A program made the translations under genes and the position numbers. From Janthinobacterium sp. 61 (GTDB lineage Bacteria > Pseudomonadota > Gammaproteobacteria > Burkholderiales > Burkholderiaceae_D): a stretch of DNA of 64,000 bases. Below are positions 52,530 to 61,531 of the stretch, in pieces. Numbering within the stretch: the first letter of the stretch is position 1; each line of letters starts with the position of its first letter. The notes below the pieces were generated by a model. The model saw only the letters and a program-made list of their open reading frames with translations. It did not search any database and was not told the DNA's origin. The stretch spans positions 1,736,001 through 1,800,000 of the forward strand of contig NZ_PJMQ01000001.1 in the NCBI RefSeq assembly GCF_002846335.1, written 5' to 3'.

Positions 52530-53644
52530 AACGATGCCTCTTCATCCTGCTACTGTGCGCCTGGCTCGCTCCCGCGCAAGCCCACAAGCCCAGCGACAGC
52601 TATGTGAGCCTGGCTATCCAGGGCCAGCAGATCGAGGGACAATGGGATATCGCCCTGCGCGACCTCGATTTCGCCATCGGCCTCGATGGCAATGGCGACG
52701 GCGCCCTGACCTGGGATGAAATCCGCGCGCGCCACGAGGCGATTGCCGCCTACGCCCTGCAGCGCCTGCAGGTGGCCAGCGACCAGGGCGTCTGCCCCTT
52801 GAAAGCTGTCGACCAACTGATCGACAGCCACACGGATGGCGCCTACAACGTGCTGCGCTTCCAGGCCACCTGCCCCGGCACCGCGCCAGCCAGTGTGACG
52901 ATCGGCTACACCCTGTTCGCCGACCTCGATCCGCAGCACAAGGGTTTACTCAAGATCAATAGCGGCGGCGCCACGCAAACGGCCATCTTCGACCCGGACA
53001 GCCCGCGCCAGACGCTGTCCCTGGCCGCGCCCGACCGCCTGGGGCAGTTCGGCGCCTACGTCAAGCACGGTATCTGGCATATCTGGATCGGCTATGACCA
53101 CATCCTGTTCCTGCTGTCGCTGCTGCTGCCGGCCGTGCTGCTGCCCGGCTTGCGCGAGCAGCAGCACGGTTTGAAGGCGGCGTTTGTCGACGTGCTGAAA
53201 GTCGTCACGGCGTTCACGCTCGCCCACTCCATCACCCTGAGCCTGGCCAGCCTGTCGCTCGTGTCGATGCCGTCGCGCTGGGTGGAATCGGCGATTGCCG
53301 CTTCCGTGATCCTGGCCGCGCTGAACAACCTCCTACCGCTGTTCCGGGGCAAGCGGCCCGTGGCGGCCTTCGCCTTTGGCCTGATCCATGGCTTCGGCTT
53401 TGCCAGCGTGCTGCGCGACCTGGGCTTGCCGCAGGGCTCGCTGCTAGCCAGCCTGCTGGGCTTCAACGTCGGCGTTGAAATCGGACAGCTGGCCATCGTC
53501 GCCGCCTTCCTGCCCGTCGCCTGGCTGCTGCGCAAGACCTGGTTTTACCGGCAAATCCTGACCGTGGGTTCGCTGGCGATTGCCTTGGTGGCGTGCGTGT
53601 GGCTCGTCGAACGGATAGCCGACATCAAGCTGATCAGTGCATGA
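52526..53644 (+). CDS. HupE/UreJ-like membrane protein with periplasmic EF-hand
   Basis: 372 aa from GTG 52526, overlapping the TPR stop by 4 bp. Signal peptide to AQA. The periplasmic N-half contains an EF-hand-like loop, DGNGDGALTWDE. The C-half has about six membrane segments with histidine-rich motifs of HupE/UreJ metal permeases (KHGIWHIWIGYDHILFL; FTLAHSITLSLAS; GLIHGFGFASVL). A metal-transport role is inferred. The frame is open far upstream to 51341, but that is a shadow of the TPR gene. Confidence 0.83.
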   Translation: MKRCLFILLLCAWLAPAQAHKPSDSYVSLAIQGQQIEGQWDIALRDLDFAIGLDGNGDGALTWDEIRARHEAIAAYALQRLQVASDQGVCPLKAVDQLIDSHTDGAYNVLRFQATCPGTAPASVTIGYTLFADLDPQHKGLLKINSGGATQTAIFDPDSPRQTLSLAAPDRLGQFGAYVKHGIWHIWIGYDHILFLLSLLLPAVLLPGLREQQHGLKAAFVDVLKVVTAFTLAHSITLSLASLSLVSMPSRWVESAIAASVILAALNNLLPLFRGKRPVAAFAFGLIHGFGFASVLRDLGLPQGSLLASLLGFNVGVEIGQLAIVAAFLPVAWLLRKTWFYRQILTVGSLAIALVACVWLVERIADIKLISA

Positions 53645-53685
53645 GCGGGGCCATGCATTCGCCCAGCGCATCAGCGCATGCCGGC

Positions 53686-54231
53686 TCAAGGAAAGCCGAT
53701 AAACGCCTGCGGCACGGCATCGACCAGCCACACGCCGTTTTCCGATAGAAAAAACACCTGGCCTTGCGCCTGCATGGCGGCCGCATCCACCGTCAGCACG
53801 ACGGGCTTGCCGTGGCGCGCCCCCACGGCCACGGCCGTTTCGCGGTTGGCAGACAGGTGGACATGATTGCGCGATCCGGGCAGCAGGCCGGCCGCGCGGA
53901 TCGCCTCGACAAAGCGGCTGGCAGTGCCGTGATACAGCATGGCGGGCGGCGTGGCCGGTGGCAAGTCGATGTCGACAGCGGCCAGGGAATGCCCCTGGTT
54001 GGCGCGGATGCGCAAGCCGTCGGCACTGATGGCGTAGCGCGTCTTGCTGTCGCGCGCCACCACATCCTGCAATTGCTCAAGGGAAATGGAGCGGCCATGG
54101 CTGCCCGCCTGCGCCAGCAGCTGGCCGATGTCGGCCCAGCCCTGGGCATCGAGTGCAAGGCCGATTTTTTCGGGCGCGTGGCGCAGTATGAGGGAAAGAA
54201 ATTTACTGGTATTTACCAAATGATCTGTCAT
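53686..54231 (-). CDS. kptA: RNA 2'-phosphotransferase KptA/Tpt1
   Basis: 181 aa from ATG 54231. Motifs of the NAD-dependent 2'-phosphotransferase are present: [41 protein letters not shown], and [19 protein letters not shown]. The enzyme removes an internal 2'-phosphate from RNA by ADP-ribosyl transfer. Its bacterial role is unclear, since bacteria lack the fungal-type tRNA splicing; it may repair RNA ligated by 2'-phosphate-leaving ligases. It is separated by 17 bp from the broken receptor gene upstream. Confidence 0.92.
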   Translation of the reverse strand: MTDHLVNTSKFLSLILRHAPEKIGLALDAQGWADIGQLLAQAGSHGRSISLEQLQDVVARDSKTRYAISADGLRIRANQGHSLAAVDIDLPPATPPAMLYHGTASRFVEAIRAAGLLPGSRNHVHLSANRETAVAVGARHGKPVVLTVDAAAMQAQGQVFFLSENGVWLVDAVPQAFIGFP

Positions 54232-54248
54232 GCCACAGTTTACCGTTG

Positions 54249-56321
54249 TCAGAACGCATATGACAAGGTCAGGCGCGCGGAACGCGGTTCCACCGGGTGG
54301 AAATGCCGGTCGTTCACCCCGTCCACCGCCTCGCCGGGCAGGCGCGACGCATAGTAATAATCGATGTCGCTGGCGCGCTTGTTGAACAGGTTGAACACGT
54401 CGAGCGACAGCCGCGTCTCGCGGTTGATCTGATACGCCAGGCGCGCATACGCCAAGGTTGTCGAGGCGGAGCGCACGCTGTTGTCCTCGATCAATGGGCG
54501 GGGACCGAAATAGCGCAGCTGGAAGGCGGCCGACCACGGTCCTTGGTCCGTCACCGTCACGCCGAACGAAGCCACCTTGTCGATGGAACCCGGAATGAAG
54601 TTGCCGGCCGTATCACTCTGCGTATAGCGCGCGCGTGAGGCGGCCAGATCCAGGTCGAACAGCAGCCAGGGCGCGGCTATGTAATGGTTGTTCCACTCGA
54701 TGCCGTGGCGGCGGCTGGCGCGGCTGGGTTCCGTCTCGCCCGCGTCACCGACGAACAGCAGTTCGGACGCGATATCGAGACGCCACAGGGCCAGCGCGCT
54801 TTGCAGGCCCGGCAGCCATTGCGTGCGCGCGCCCAGTTCCATGCCTTTCGTCGGCACCAAGGGTGTGACGGGCGTGGAAGGCGCGCCATCGGGCAAGCGC
54901 GTCTGCGTCGCGCCCCGCGCATCGTTGCTATGGAATCCCTTGCCATAATTGACAAAAAACTCCGTACTGCTCCACGGCCCGAGTATCAACGACAGCTTGG
55001 GCGACACCACGTGGTCGCTCGCCGTGCCACTGTTGCCGTCGATACTGCTATCGACCTTGAAACGGTAGGCGTCATAGCGCACACCCGCCACGGAACGCAG
55101 CCAGGGCAGCCATTGCACGGTGCTTTCCCCATACAGGCCGACGCTGGCCTCGCGCACCCGGTCTTCGCGCACGGTGCTTTGCCGCACCCGCTCCACCGTG
55201 CTATACAGTCCCACGGGCGACAGCCGGTCTTAGCGTGCCTGTACGCCGAGCTTGTTTCGCATGGTCAATCCCGCCAGCTCCGTGTTCCAGCTTTCGCTGG
55301 CGTTCACGCCGGCCACCGTGCGCCGCTCGCTTTGCTGGAACTGGTCGCCATCTGCCGGGTTGGCCAGGAAGTAGGTGAAATCGCTGTTGAGTTCCAGCTG
55401 CGAACGAATCAGATACGCGTCCAGCTCGAACAAGCGGTTCTGCGTGCGCTGGCGCATGGCATACGACAGGCTGTAGCGCGACGTGTCGCCCCCGTCGCTG
55501 GGCGCCAGCGAACCAAAACGGCCGATCTGGCCCGATTCCACGGCGCGCAGCGGCACCTGGTCGGTGGCGTTCCAGCTGTTGCGATACGCCATGGCCGTCA
55601 CGCTGTAGCCATCGTCAGGCGTGCCCTGGCTGTAGCGCAGCACGCCGCTATATTTACGCACGTTTTCCGGCACGTCCCAGGGGCCGTTGTTGCGGTTCAC
55701 CTCCAGGCCGTACAACAAGGTGCCTGGCCCAGCATCCAAGGATGCAGCCACGACGCCGCGCACGTAACCGTGCTGACCGATGGATATGCTGCCCTGGCCT
55801 TGCGGCAATTTGTCGGCCAGGCGAATACGCGCAGCACCGGCCGAGGCAAAATCGCCTTCGCTGGCGAAATACGGTCCCTTCTTGTAATCGATACGCTGCA
55901 CCAACTCGGGAATCAGGAAATTGAGGTCGGAATAACCCTGTCCATGCGCGTGCGTGCGCATGTTGACGGGCATGCCGTCGACATAAGTGGCGAAATCCGT
56001 GCCGTGGTCAAGATTAAAGCCGCGCAAAAAATACTGGTTGGCCTTGCCGTCGCCACTGTGCTGGGTGACGATCAGCCCCGGCACGAATTCCAGCAACTCT
56101 CCCGTGCGCAAGGAGGGCCGGTTGACGATCAGTTCGCTGGTGATGACGCCCTGGCTGGCCGCGTCCGACGTGCCGACGGCGTTGTCATAGTGGCCCGTCA
56201 CGCGCACGGTGCGCGCCTCATTGGCAACTGCATCAGGCACAGCGTCGGCAGGCGGCTCCGCCCATGCGCTGGCCTGGATGGCCAGCCAGGCCAATGCCAA
56301 AGGGATTTTCCTCGATTGCAT
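54249..56321 (-). pseudogene. TonB-dependent receptor interrupted by an in-frame stop
   Basis: The frame is 691 codons with a single internal TAA at 55232-55230 (codon 364). Both halves are in one frame and join without loss: MRNKLGVQAR, stop, DRLSPVGLYSTVER. The first half has a signal peptide (AWA), a plug (RTGELLEFVPGLIVTQHSG; QYFLRGFNLDHGTDFATYVD) and early strands. The second half has the rest of the barrel, ending RLTLSYAF. The position is probably an original Tyr codon (R-Y-D), one base change away. It is a recent nonsense allele or a sequencing error. The HAHGQGYSDLNFLIPE plug places it in a TBDR subgroup of unknown substrate. Confidence 0.85.
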
Positions 56322-56753
56322 ATCTTCTCCCGTTCATCCTGAAAACAACTGCTTGTGACTCGTCTCTGAAGATACGCAAAACACCGGCGTTCGGATTCAA
56401 ACATTTGCGCAAAATCAAGCTGCAAAACACATGTTTTCAAACAATGCAATAGATAGAGGCGAGGTTATCTTTAGAGAGAATGTCGCCATGTAAAAAGTGC
56501 ATACTACCTTTCAGAATCCGCGCACAAGACCGGCCCGCCAGCATCTCCTGCCATGCCTGCCGCTCTTTCGCCCGCGCCGCACCGCCGTGCGCATCAGGGC
56601 TGTCGCTGTGATTTCGCCGTCTACGCATCGCCCTGCCATATCGACCAGGCAGGCTGGCGCAGCTGCGGCAAAGTCTTTGGTTTTTTCCATATTGTCAGAC
56701 ACCGGCACGCCTGCACGGCGCGGCCTGGCGACCACTTTGAACTGGAGAACTAC
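56322..56753. other. 432-bp divergent intergenic region before the toxin-like cassette
   Basis: It separates the broken receptor from the toxin-like genes. A perfect inverted repeat AAAACA-CA-TGTTTT lies at 56424-56437, and an AT-rich stretch at 56440-56510 probably holds a promoter. Open frames crossing the right part (from 56553) have no family features and no ribosome site. Confidence 0.4.
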
Positions 56754-58028
56754 ATGACATTGTTCCTGCCCTCTTCCACTCTGCTGATATCGGGCGACAA
56801 TCCGGACGGCCAACGCTTCGTGCTGGCCTCGCAGCAATGGATCGACCTGCAGACGCGCATCCAGGCCGTGCTGGCCCTGCCGTCGGATATCGGCGAATAC
56901 GAACAGCGCTACGGCGACGCTTCGTCCGGTTCGCAAATGAAGGAATGCTTCGACGCCATGCGCAAGCTGCGCCAGACGGCCGAGCGCTACGGCAGTCCCA
57001 GCAGCCTGCGGGCAAAGATCCTGCACGACCCGAATTTCCTGGCCAGCGGCACGCGCCCAAAAAACGATGCCTTTTCCGCCACCGTCTGGACCGTGGAACG
57101 GGCGCACCGCGATGCCTTTACGCTGTCGTCGACCTTGCGCAGCATCCCGGAGATGGCGCGCCACGAATCGGCGGCCGACGCCACGGCCGGCATCAAGAGC
57201 CTGTTCCTCGACAATGGCCAGATACTCGACAATATGCAGAACACCATCGCGAAAATCGGCGAGTTGATTGCGGAGTTCGAACAAATCGAAACAGCGCTGG
57301 ACGAAGCCCAGTTGCTGATGCGCACCTTCACCGAACGCTCATCCAAGACGCGCACTGAACTCGACAAGGAAATCGGCGCCCTGGGGCAGAAAATCGGGGA
57401 TCTGGAGCGCGCGCGCGACGCCGCCTACTCGAAATGGCTGGCATTGACTATTTCCGCCTGCATCGTGCCCGCCGTCATCGGCATCATCGGCATCGCCATC
57501 ATGGTGATCTTGGCCGTGCCCACGGGCGGCGGCAGCTTTGCCATCGGTTCGGCCGTCACGGGCGGCGGCGTGGCCCTCTCCGCGGCGGCGCTGGGCGCGG
57601 CGGCCGGCGTGGCGCGCGGCAAATACGATGGTCTGGTACAGGAAGTACACGAGCAGAGCGCCTTCCTCGCCAAGCGCGCGTGCTACCGCAGCGACCTGGG
57701 CGCGCTCGATGAACTGATGAAATTCTCGCTGCCGGCATCCAACGGCATCCTGGGCCAGTTGCGCAGCGTGCAAGCGGCCTGGAGCGCATCGGCGAGGGAA
57801 CTGGGCGCGCGCGCCAGCGATTTGAGCGTGGACAACCTGCACACCGGACCATGGCTGCGCGAAGCCGAGATGGTCAAGGCTGCCGATGGCTGGCGCACGC
57901 TCGACAACGCCTTGAAGGCGTTTGTTACCGGGTCCTTTGTCGATGCCAATCTGCTCGGCTTTGGCGCCAGCTTGCCGCCAGACCAGCCCGACTGGCAGCA
58001 GCAACTGGCGGCCAGGCTCGCCGCCTGA
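56754..58028 (+). CDS. Putative alpha-helical pore-forming toxin component A
   Basis: 424 aa from ATG 56754 (GGAGAA upstream), without signal peptide. It is almost all helical, with a hydrophobic hairpin at about 227-251 and 255-283 (ISACIVPAVIGIIGIAIMVI; then a Gly/Ala-rich segment), set between long amphipathic helices. The N-terminal motif ERYGSPSSLRAKILHDP and the C-terminal GWRTLDNALKAFVTGSFVD recur in the next two proteins. This layout is that of ClyA/Hbl/XaxA-type alpha pore formers. I do not recognise an exact family; the toxin call is inference from fold and gene set. Confidence 0.6.
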   Translation: MTLFLPSSTLLISGDNPDGQRFVLASQQWIDLQTRIQAVLALPSDIGEYEQRYGDASSGSQMKECFDAMRKLRQTAERYGSPSSLRAKILHDPNFLASGTRPKNDAFSATVWTVERAHRDAFTLSSTLRSIPEMARHESAADATAGIKSLFLDNGQILDNMQNTIAKIGELIAEFEQIETALDEAQLLMRTFTERSSKTRTELDKEIGALGQKIGDLERARDAAYSKWLALTISACIVPAVIGIIGIAIMVILAVPTGGGSFAIGSAVTGGGVALSAAALGAAAGVARGKYDGLVQEVHEQSAFLAKRACYRSDLGALDELMKFSLPASNGILGQLRSVQAAWSASARELGARASDLSVDNLHTGPWLREAEMVKAADGWRTLDNALKAFVTGSFVDANLLGFGASLPPDQPDWQQQLAARLAA

Positions 58029-58097
58029 CGCCAGCGTTTTCAGTAGCTGTCTTCCGTACTTCCACGCAGTCTGACCTGATCACTGAAGGGAACTACC

Positions 58098-59354
58098 ATG
58101 AGTGTTACCGCTATTAATACCGCCGCCACGCCATCGATCGACCCGCCGCCAGGCTTGACCACGCCTGCCAATCCCCAATCCGGACAAAAGAGCCAGTTTG
58201 CCCTGTTCAGCGATAGCTGGATCGAATTGCAAGCCTATGTGGGCTCGGCCAGCGAATTGCCCATCACCAAAGGCGATTTCGAAAGCAAGTACGGCGCCGT
58301 CGATGGCTCGCAGACGGTACTCGATTGCATCGGCGCAATGAAAAGCGTGCAAAACGCCTCCACCGAATTCGGCAACCCTAAAAGCCTGCGCGCGGCCCTG
58401 ATCAAGAATCCCGGTCTCCTGGCCACGCCGACGCCGCCGACAGAAATCTACACGCACACAGTATGGCTGGGCCAGCGCGTGCATGACACCTCGACCAAGC
58501 TGGTGAGCGGCTATCAAAGCGTGCTGGATGAACTGCCGGGCCTGCCTCCCAAGGAACAGGTGGAGAACCTGAAAGCCTATCTGTTCGACCAGACCATGGG
58601 TCCGATACCGCTGGCGCAAAAAATGTCGGCCGAAGTGGCGGCACTGATCAGGAAGCTGGGTCTGTTCGAACAGAAAATGAATGAATACAACAGCAAGCTG
58701 CAGGCATTTACCAGCAGTTCGTCGACGATGATCGCTAATGTCAACCGCACCATCGGCGGCCTGGAAACGAAGATCGTGGAACTGGAGAAACTGCGCGATG
58801 CAGCCTACAAGGCCTGGCGCGACTTCACCATCGCCGCCGTCACGGCGTCCGTCGGCTGCGCGCTGATCGGCGGCCTGCTGGCGCCGTTCACGGGCGGCGT
58901 CTCGCTGCTGGTGGGCGGCGCAGCCGCCATCGCCACCGGCGTCGGGCTGGGCATCAAGGCGGCGCAGAACCGCGCCGCCTACAACGAATATTGCACACAG
59001 ATCAGCAGCCAGACGCAGGAATTGCAAAAGAAACAGCGGCTGCGCAGCGACCTGGGCGACTTCAACACGCAGATGGCGCGCGTGGGGCCGGCCATGTCCA
59101 AATTCCTCGGCAGCCTGCAAACGGTGGAAGGCGTGTGGGTGCAGATGAATACGGACATGATCACGCTGGGCAACAGCATCACGGAATCGAACGTGGGCAG
59201 CATGCCTTTCCTAGTCAAGGCGAAAGCCAAGCTGGCCATCGATTCCTGGCAAGCCATCGATGACAGCGCCAAGCAGTTTACCGTGCAGTCGCTGGTCGAC
59301 TACGACAGCCTCGCATTCGGCCAGCACTTGTCGGAAAACCAGCGCGCCGCTTGA
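58098..59354 (+). CDS. Putative alpha-helical pore-forming toxin component B
   Basis: 418 aa (AAGGGA before the ATG), no signal peptide, mostly helical. It is a diverged paralogue of component A: EFGNPKSLRAALIKNPGLLA matches ERYGSPSSLRAKILHDPNFL, and SWQAIDDSAKQFTVQSLVD matches the C-terminal motif. The central hydrophobic hairpin is at about 243-262 and 264-288 (FTIAAVTASVGCALIGGLLA and a Gly/Ala-rich partner). Gap to A is 69 bp without a terminator, so it is co-transcribed. It would be the second membrane-inserting subunit. Confidence 0.6.
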   Translation: MSVTAINTAATPSIDPPPGLTTPANPQSGQKSQFALFSDSWIELQAYVGSASELPITKGDFESKYGAVDGSQTVLDCIGAMKSVQNASTEFGNPKSLRAALIKNPGLLATPTPPTEIYTHTVWLGQRVHDTSTKLVSGYQSVLDELPGLPPKEQVENLKAYLFDQTMGPIPLAQKMSAEVAALIRKLGLFEQKMNEYNSKLQAFTSSSSTMIANVNRTIGGLETKIVELEKLRDAAYKAWRDFTIAAVTASVGCALIGGLLAPFTGGVSLLVGGAAAIATGVGLGIKAAQNRAAYNEYCTQISSQTQELQKKQRLRSDLGDFNTQMARVGPAMSKFLGSLQTVEGVWVQMNTDMITLGNSITESNVGSMPFLVKAKAKLAIDSWQAIDDSAKQFTVQSLVDYDSLAFGQHLSENQRAA

Positions 59355-59363
59355 TGACAGTTG

Positions 59364-59387
59364 CCCCCCGGCCCAGGTACCGGGGGG
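59364..59387 (+). other. GC hairpin between components B and C
   Basis: CCCCCCGG-CCCAGGTA-CCGGGGGG is a perfect 8-bp stem starting 9 bp after the component B stop, with no T tract. It may set the B:C mRNA ratio by blocking decay or by partial termination. Confidence 0.6.
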
Positions 59388-59426
59388 TAAACATACCGAT
59401 CGTTGGCTTACAGAAAGGCAAACACC

Positions 59427-60446
59427 ATGTCGAGACAATTCGGATATCCGCTGGCGGTGCAACAGGCGGCGCTGCGGCAAGCTGCTGATGATGGCAATCC
59501 CCATCTGGCGTTTGAAGGCGGCAGCGCCTGGGATCACCTCACGTACTACATAGCCCAGGCGGACAAGCAGCAGCCCGGCCCGGACAAGCCGCTGGCAGCG
59601 GCGGCGCAAGCCGTAGCGGACGAGGCTGCCCGCTTTGGCACGCCGAAAAGCTTGCGTGCCCTGCTGGCCACATCGCCTGACGCTCTGGCGCAGAACACGC
59701 CGCCGGCCATGCTGTACGCGGGCCTGGTGTGGTTTGTCTTGCGCCTGAAAAGTTCGGCTGCCAGCATGCTGTCGTATCAACAATCACTGCTGGAGGCAGG
59801 TGTTGCCGCCAGCGACAGGCGCGAAGTACTGCATGCGCTGGGACCGATGGTGGAAGAAGCGCGCGCGTCCATTGCCCCCCTGCTGCAAGGCTTGAACAAA
59901 TGGAAGGATGGCGTCTTGCCGGCGAATGCGGCGCTGGCCCAGCTGGCTACACAGACGGGCACCGATCTGCAGGCGCAGCAAGAGGCGCTGGGGCGCTTGC
60001 AGGCAGCCATCGCATCGATAGAGGAACAATTGGCGCACCTGGGCCTGTTCAGCGGGCACAAGAAAAAGGAACTGGAGGCGCAGTTGCACGCCTTGCGTGA
60101 GCAGCTGGCGCGCGACACGGCGCTGTCCGAGCAGCTGCGACTGCAACTGGAAGGCGTCAACCTGCTGCTGGCCAATGGCGGCTGGCTGGAAGCGGCTATC
60201 GATGAGCTAATCCATTGGCTGGACAGCTTGCGCACCGCGTGGAGCGCTCTCGGTTCCGGTACGACCCAGCTGGCGGCCGACGCCAGCGACGCGGAACTGG
60301 GCAACGACAGCTGGCTGGCGCAAACACTGGCCAGCGCCATGGCCTTTCCCCTGTGGCAGGCGCTCATCACCGCCGCGCAACGCTACGCCAGCAACGCGCT
60401 GGTCGACTTCCCCGCGCCGCCCGACGCGGCGGGACGCCAGCCATGA
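59427..60446 (+). CDS. Putative toxin component C, soluble paralogue
   Basis: 339 aa from ATG 59427 (AAAGG upstream), no signal peptide. The shared motif is RFGTPKSLRALLATSP and the shared C-terminal helix is PLWQALITAAQRYASNALVD. Unlike A and B, it has no hydrophobic hairpin: the equivalent place holds HLGLFSGHKKKELEAQLHAL, a charged helix. A non-inserting third subunit is the rule in tripartite toxins such as Hbl, Nhe or Ahl. Its TGA overlaps the next ATG (ATGA), so translation is coupled. Confidence 0.58.
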   Translation: MSRQFGYPLAVQQAALRQAADDGNPHLAFEGGSAWDHLTYYIAQADKQQPGPDKPLAAAAQAVADEAARFGTPKSLRALLATSPDALAQNTPPAMLYAGLVWFVLRLKSSAASMLSYQQSLLEAGVAASDRREVLHALGPMVEEARASIAPLLQGLNKWKDGVLPANAALAQLATQTGTDLQAQQEALGRLQAAIASIEEQLAHLGLFSGHKKKELEAQLHALREQLARDTALSEQLRLQLEGVNLLLANGGWLEAAIDELIHWLDSLRTAWSALGSGTTQLAADASDAELGNDSWLAQTLASAMAFPLWQALITAAQRYASNALVDFPAPPDAAGRQP

Positions 60447-61465
60447 GGCGCGCCGCCGCACGCCTGCTGCATCTGCTGGCCATGGCCACCCTGGCGCTGG
60501 GACTGCTGCATGCGCCCGCCATGGCGCAAAACAGCAATAGCGCCGCGCTGGAAAACGCGCTGCGCCAGCTGGTGCAATTCCAGCGCGAAGTGGCGAATAT
60601 GCGCAATGCCGTGCGCCAGCCTCTGGGGCCGTACCCGCTGTACACGCAGTGCAGCTGGTGCAGCGAGCATGCGTGGTGGGGCCTGGGCATGTGCACCAAG
60701 ACGACCACGGAAACATGGTCGCAGAATGTCGATTTCACATGGACGCGCAACCAGCTCGATCAAGTGCTGGCCCGCGCCGAACGCGATGCGGGCAACCTGG
60801 GCACGGCATATGCTCCCACCCAGGCGTGGATCGACAGCTTGCCGGCCTTTAGCCGCGCCTTTGACGCGAACGCCGACCGCGTGCTGGCGGTGCAGGAGCA
60901 GATTCGCCAGGGAATCGGGCCCAACGACCAGCAGAGGCAAACGGCGACGCAGGCGCTGCAACAGCTGAGCAGCGACATGGAGCGCAGTTCGGCCCAGCTG
61001 AAGGCGGGCACGCAGGCGCTGGCGGTGTCGCTGCAGCAGCAAAGCGCCTATCGCGAACAGATCCGCCTGGCCATCGAGGGTGCCGACCGCTCGGCCCAGG
61101 AAGCGCTGCGACAGATTGAACAGGCGGCCCAGTCGCATCACTGCCAGGATGGCTTGCCGCAAAAGTTCAATGCCATCCGCGACGACTTCAAGCGTTCGAT
61201 CCAGAGCATCTCGGCAGCTTTCCAGCAGCTCGATAGCAGCAGCCGCGGCGCCGAGACCGGCCTGGCCGCACTGCTGGGCGCTGTCGTCACCTCGCAGACC
61301 GACATGCAATCCATCCTCGACCTGCTCAAGGCGGCGCAGAACGACAAGCTGGGCAGTTTCCTCGAGCGGCTGCACCTGAATGCGGCGAAACAGCAATGGC
61401 ACGACCTGGCCAATGCCTATACGCGGGTGGCGCGCGAAGCGGCGCTGGCGCAAGGAGGCGGCTGA
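60443..61465 (+). CDS. Secreted coiled-coil protein of the toxin-like cassette (component D)
   Basis: 340 aa. It has a clear signal peptide (residues 1-28, LALGLLHAPAMAQ), unlike A-C. A Cys/Trp-rich patch, YTQCSWCSEHAWWGLGMC, is followed by long helices (about 120-340; QQSAYREQIRLAIEGADRSA). It lacks the FGxPKSLR motif. It is probably periplasmic and helical like the toxin stalks. It could be an export helper, a chaperone or an antagonist. No family recognised. Confidence 0.6.
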   Translation: MRRAAARLLHLLAMATLALGLLHAPAMAQNSNSAALENALRQLVQFQREVANMRNAVRQPLGPYPLYTQCSWCSEHAWWGLGMCTKTTTETWSQNVDFTWTRNQLDQVLARAERDAGNLGTAYAPTQAWIDSLPAFSRAFDANADRVLAVQEQIRQGIGPNDQQRQTATQALQQLSSDMERSSAQLKAGTQALAVSLQQQSAYREQIRLAIEGADRSAQEALRQIEQAAQSHHCQDGLPQKFNAIRDDFKRSIQSISAAFQQLDSSSRGAETGLAALLGAVVTSQTDMQSILDLLKAAQNDKLGSFLERLHLNAAKQQWHDLANAYTRVAREAALAQGGG

Positions 61466-61531
61466 CAAAGACTGACACTGCCGGATGCCGCCGCTTTGCG
61501 CCGTCTCAATACCACGGCCGCCCTACTTCCT

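Noticed and set aside
55230..55232. Programmed read-through or selenocysteine at the TBDR stop
   Set aside because: The codon is TAA, not TGA, and no SECIS-like hairpin follows; a nonsense change or sequencing error is simpler.
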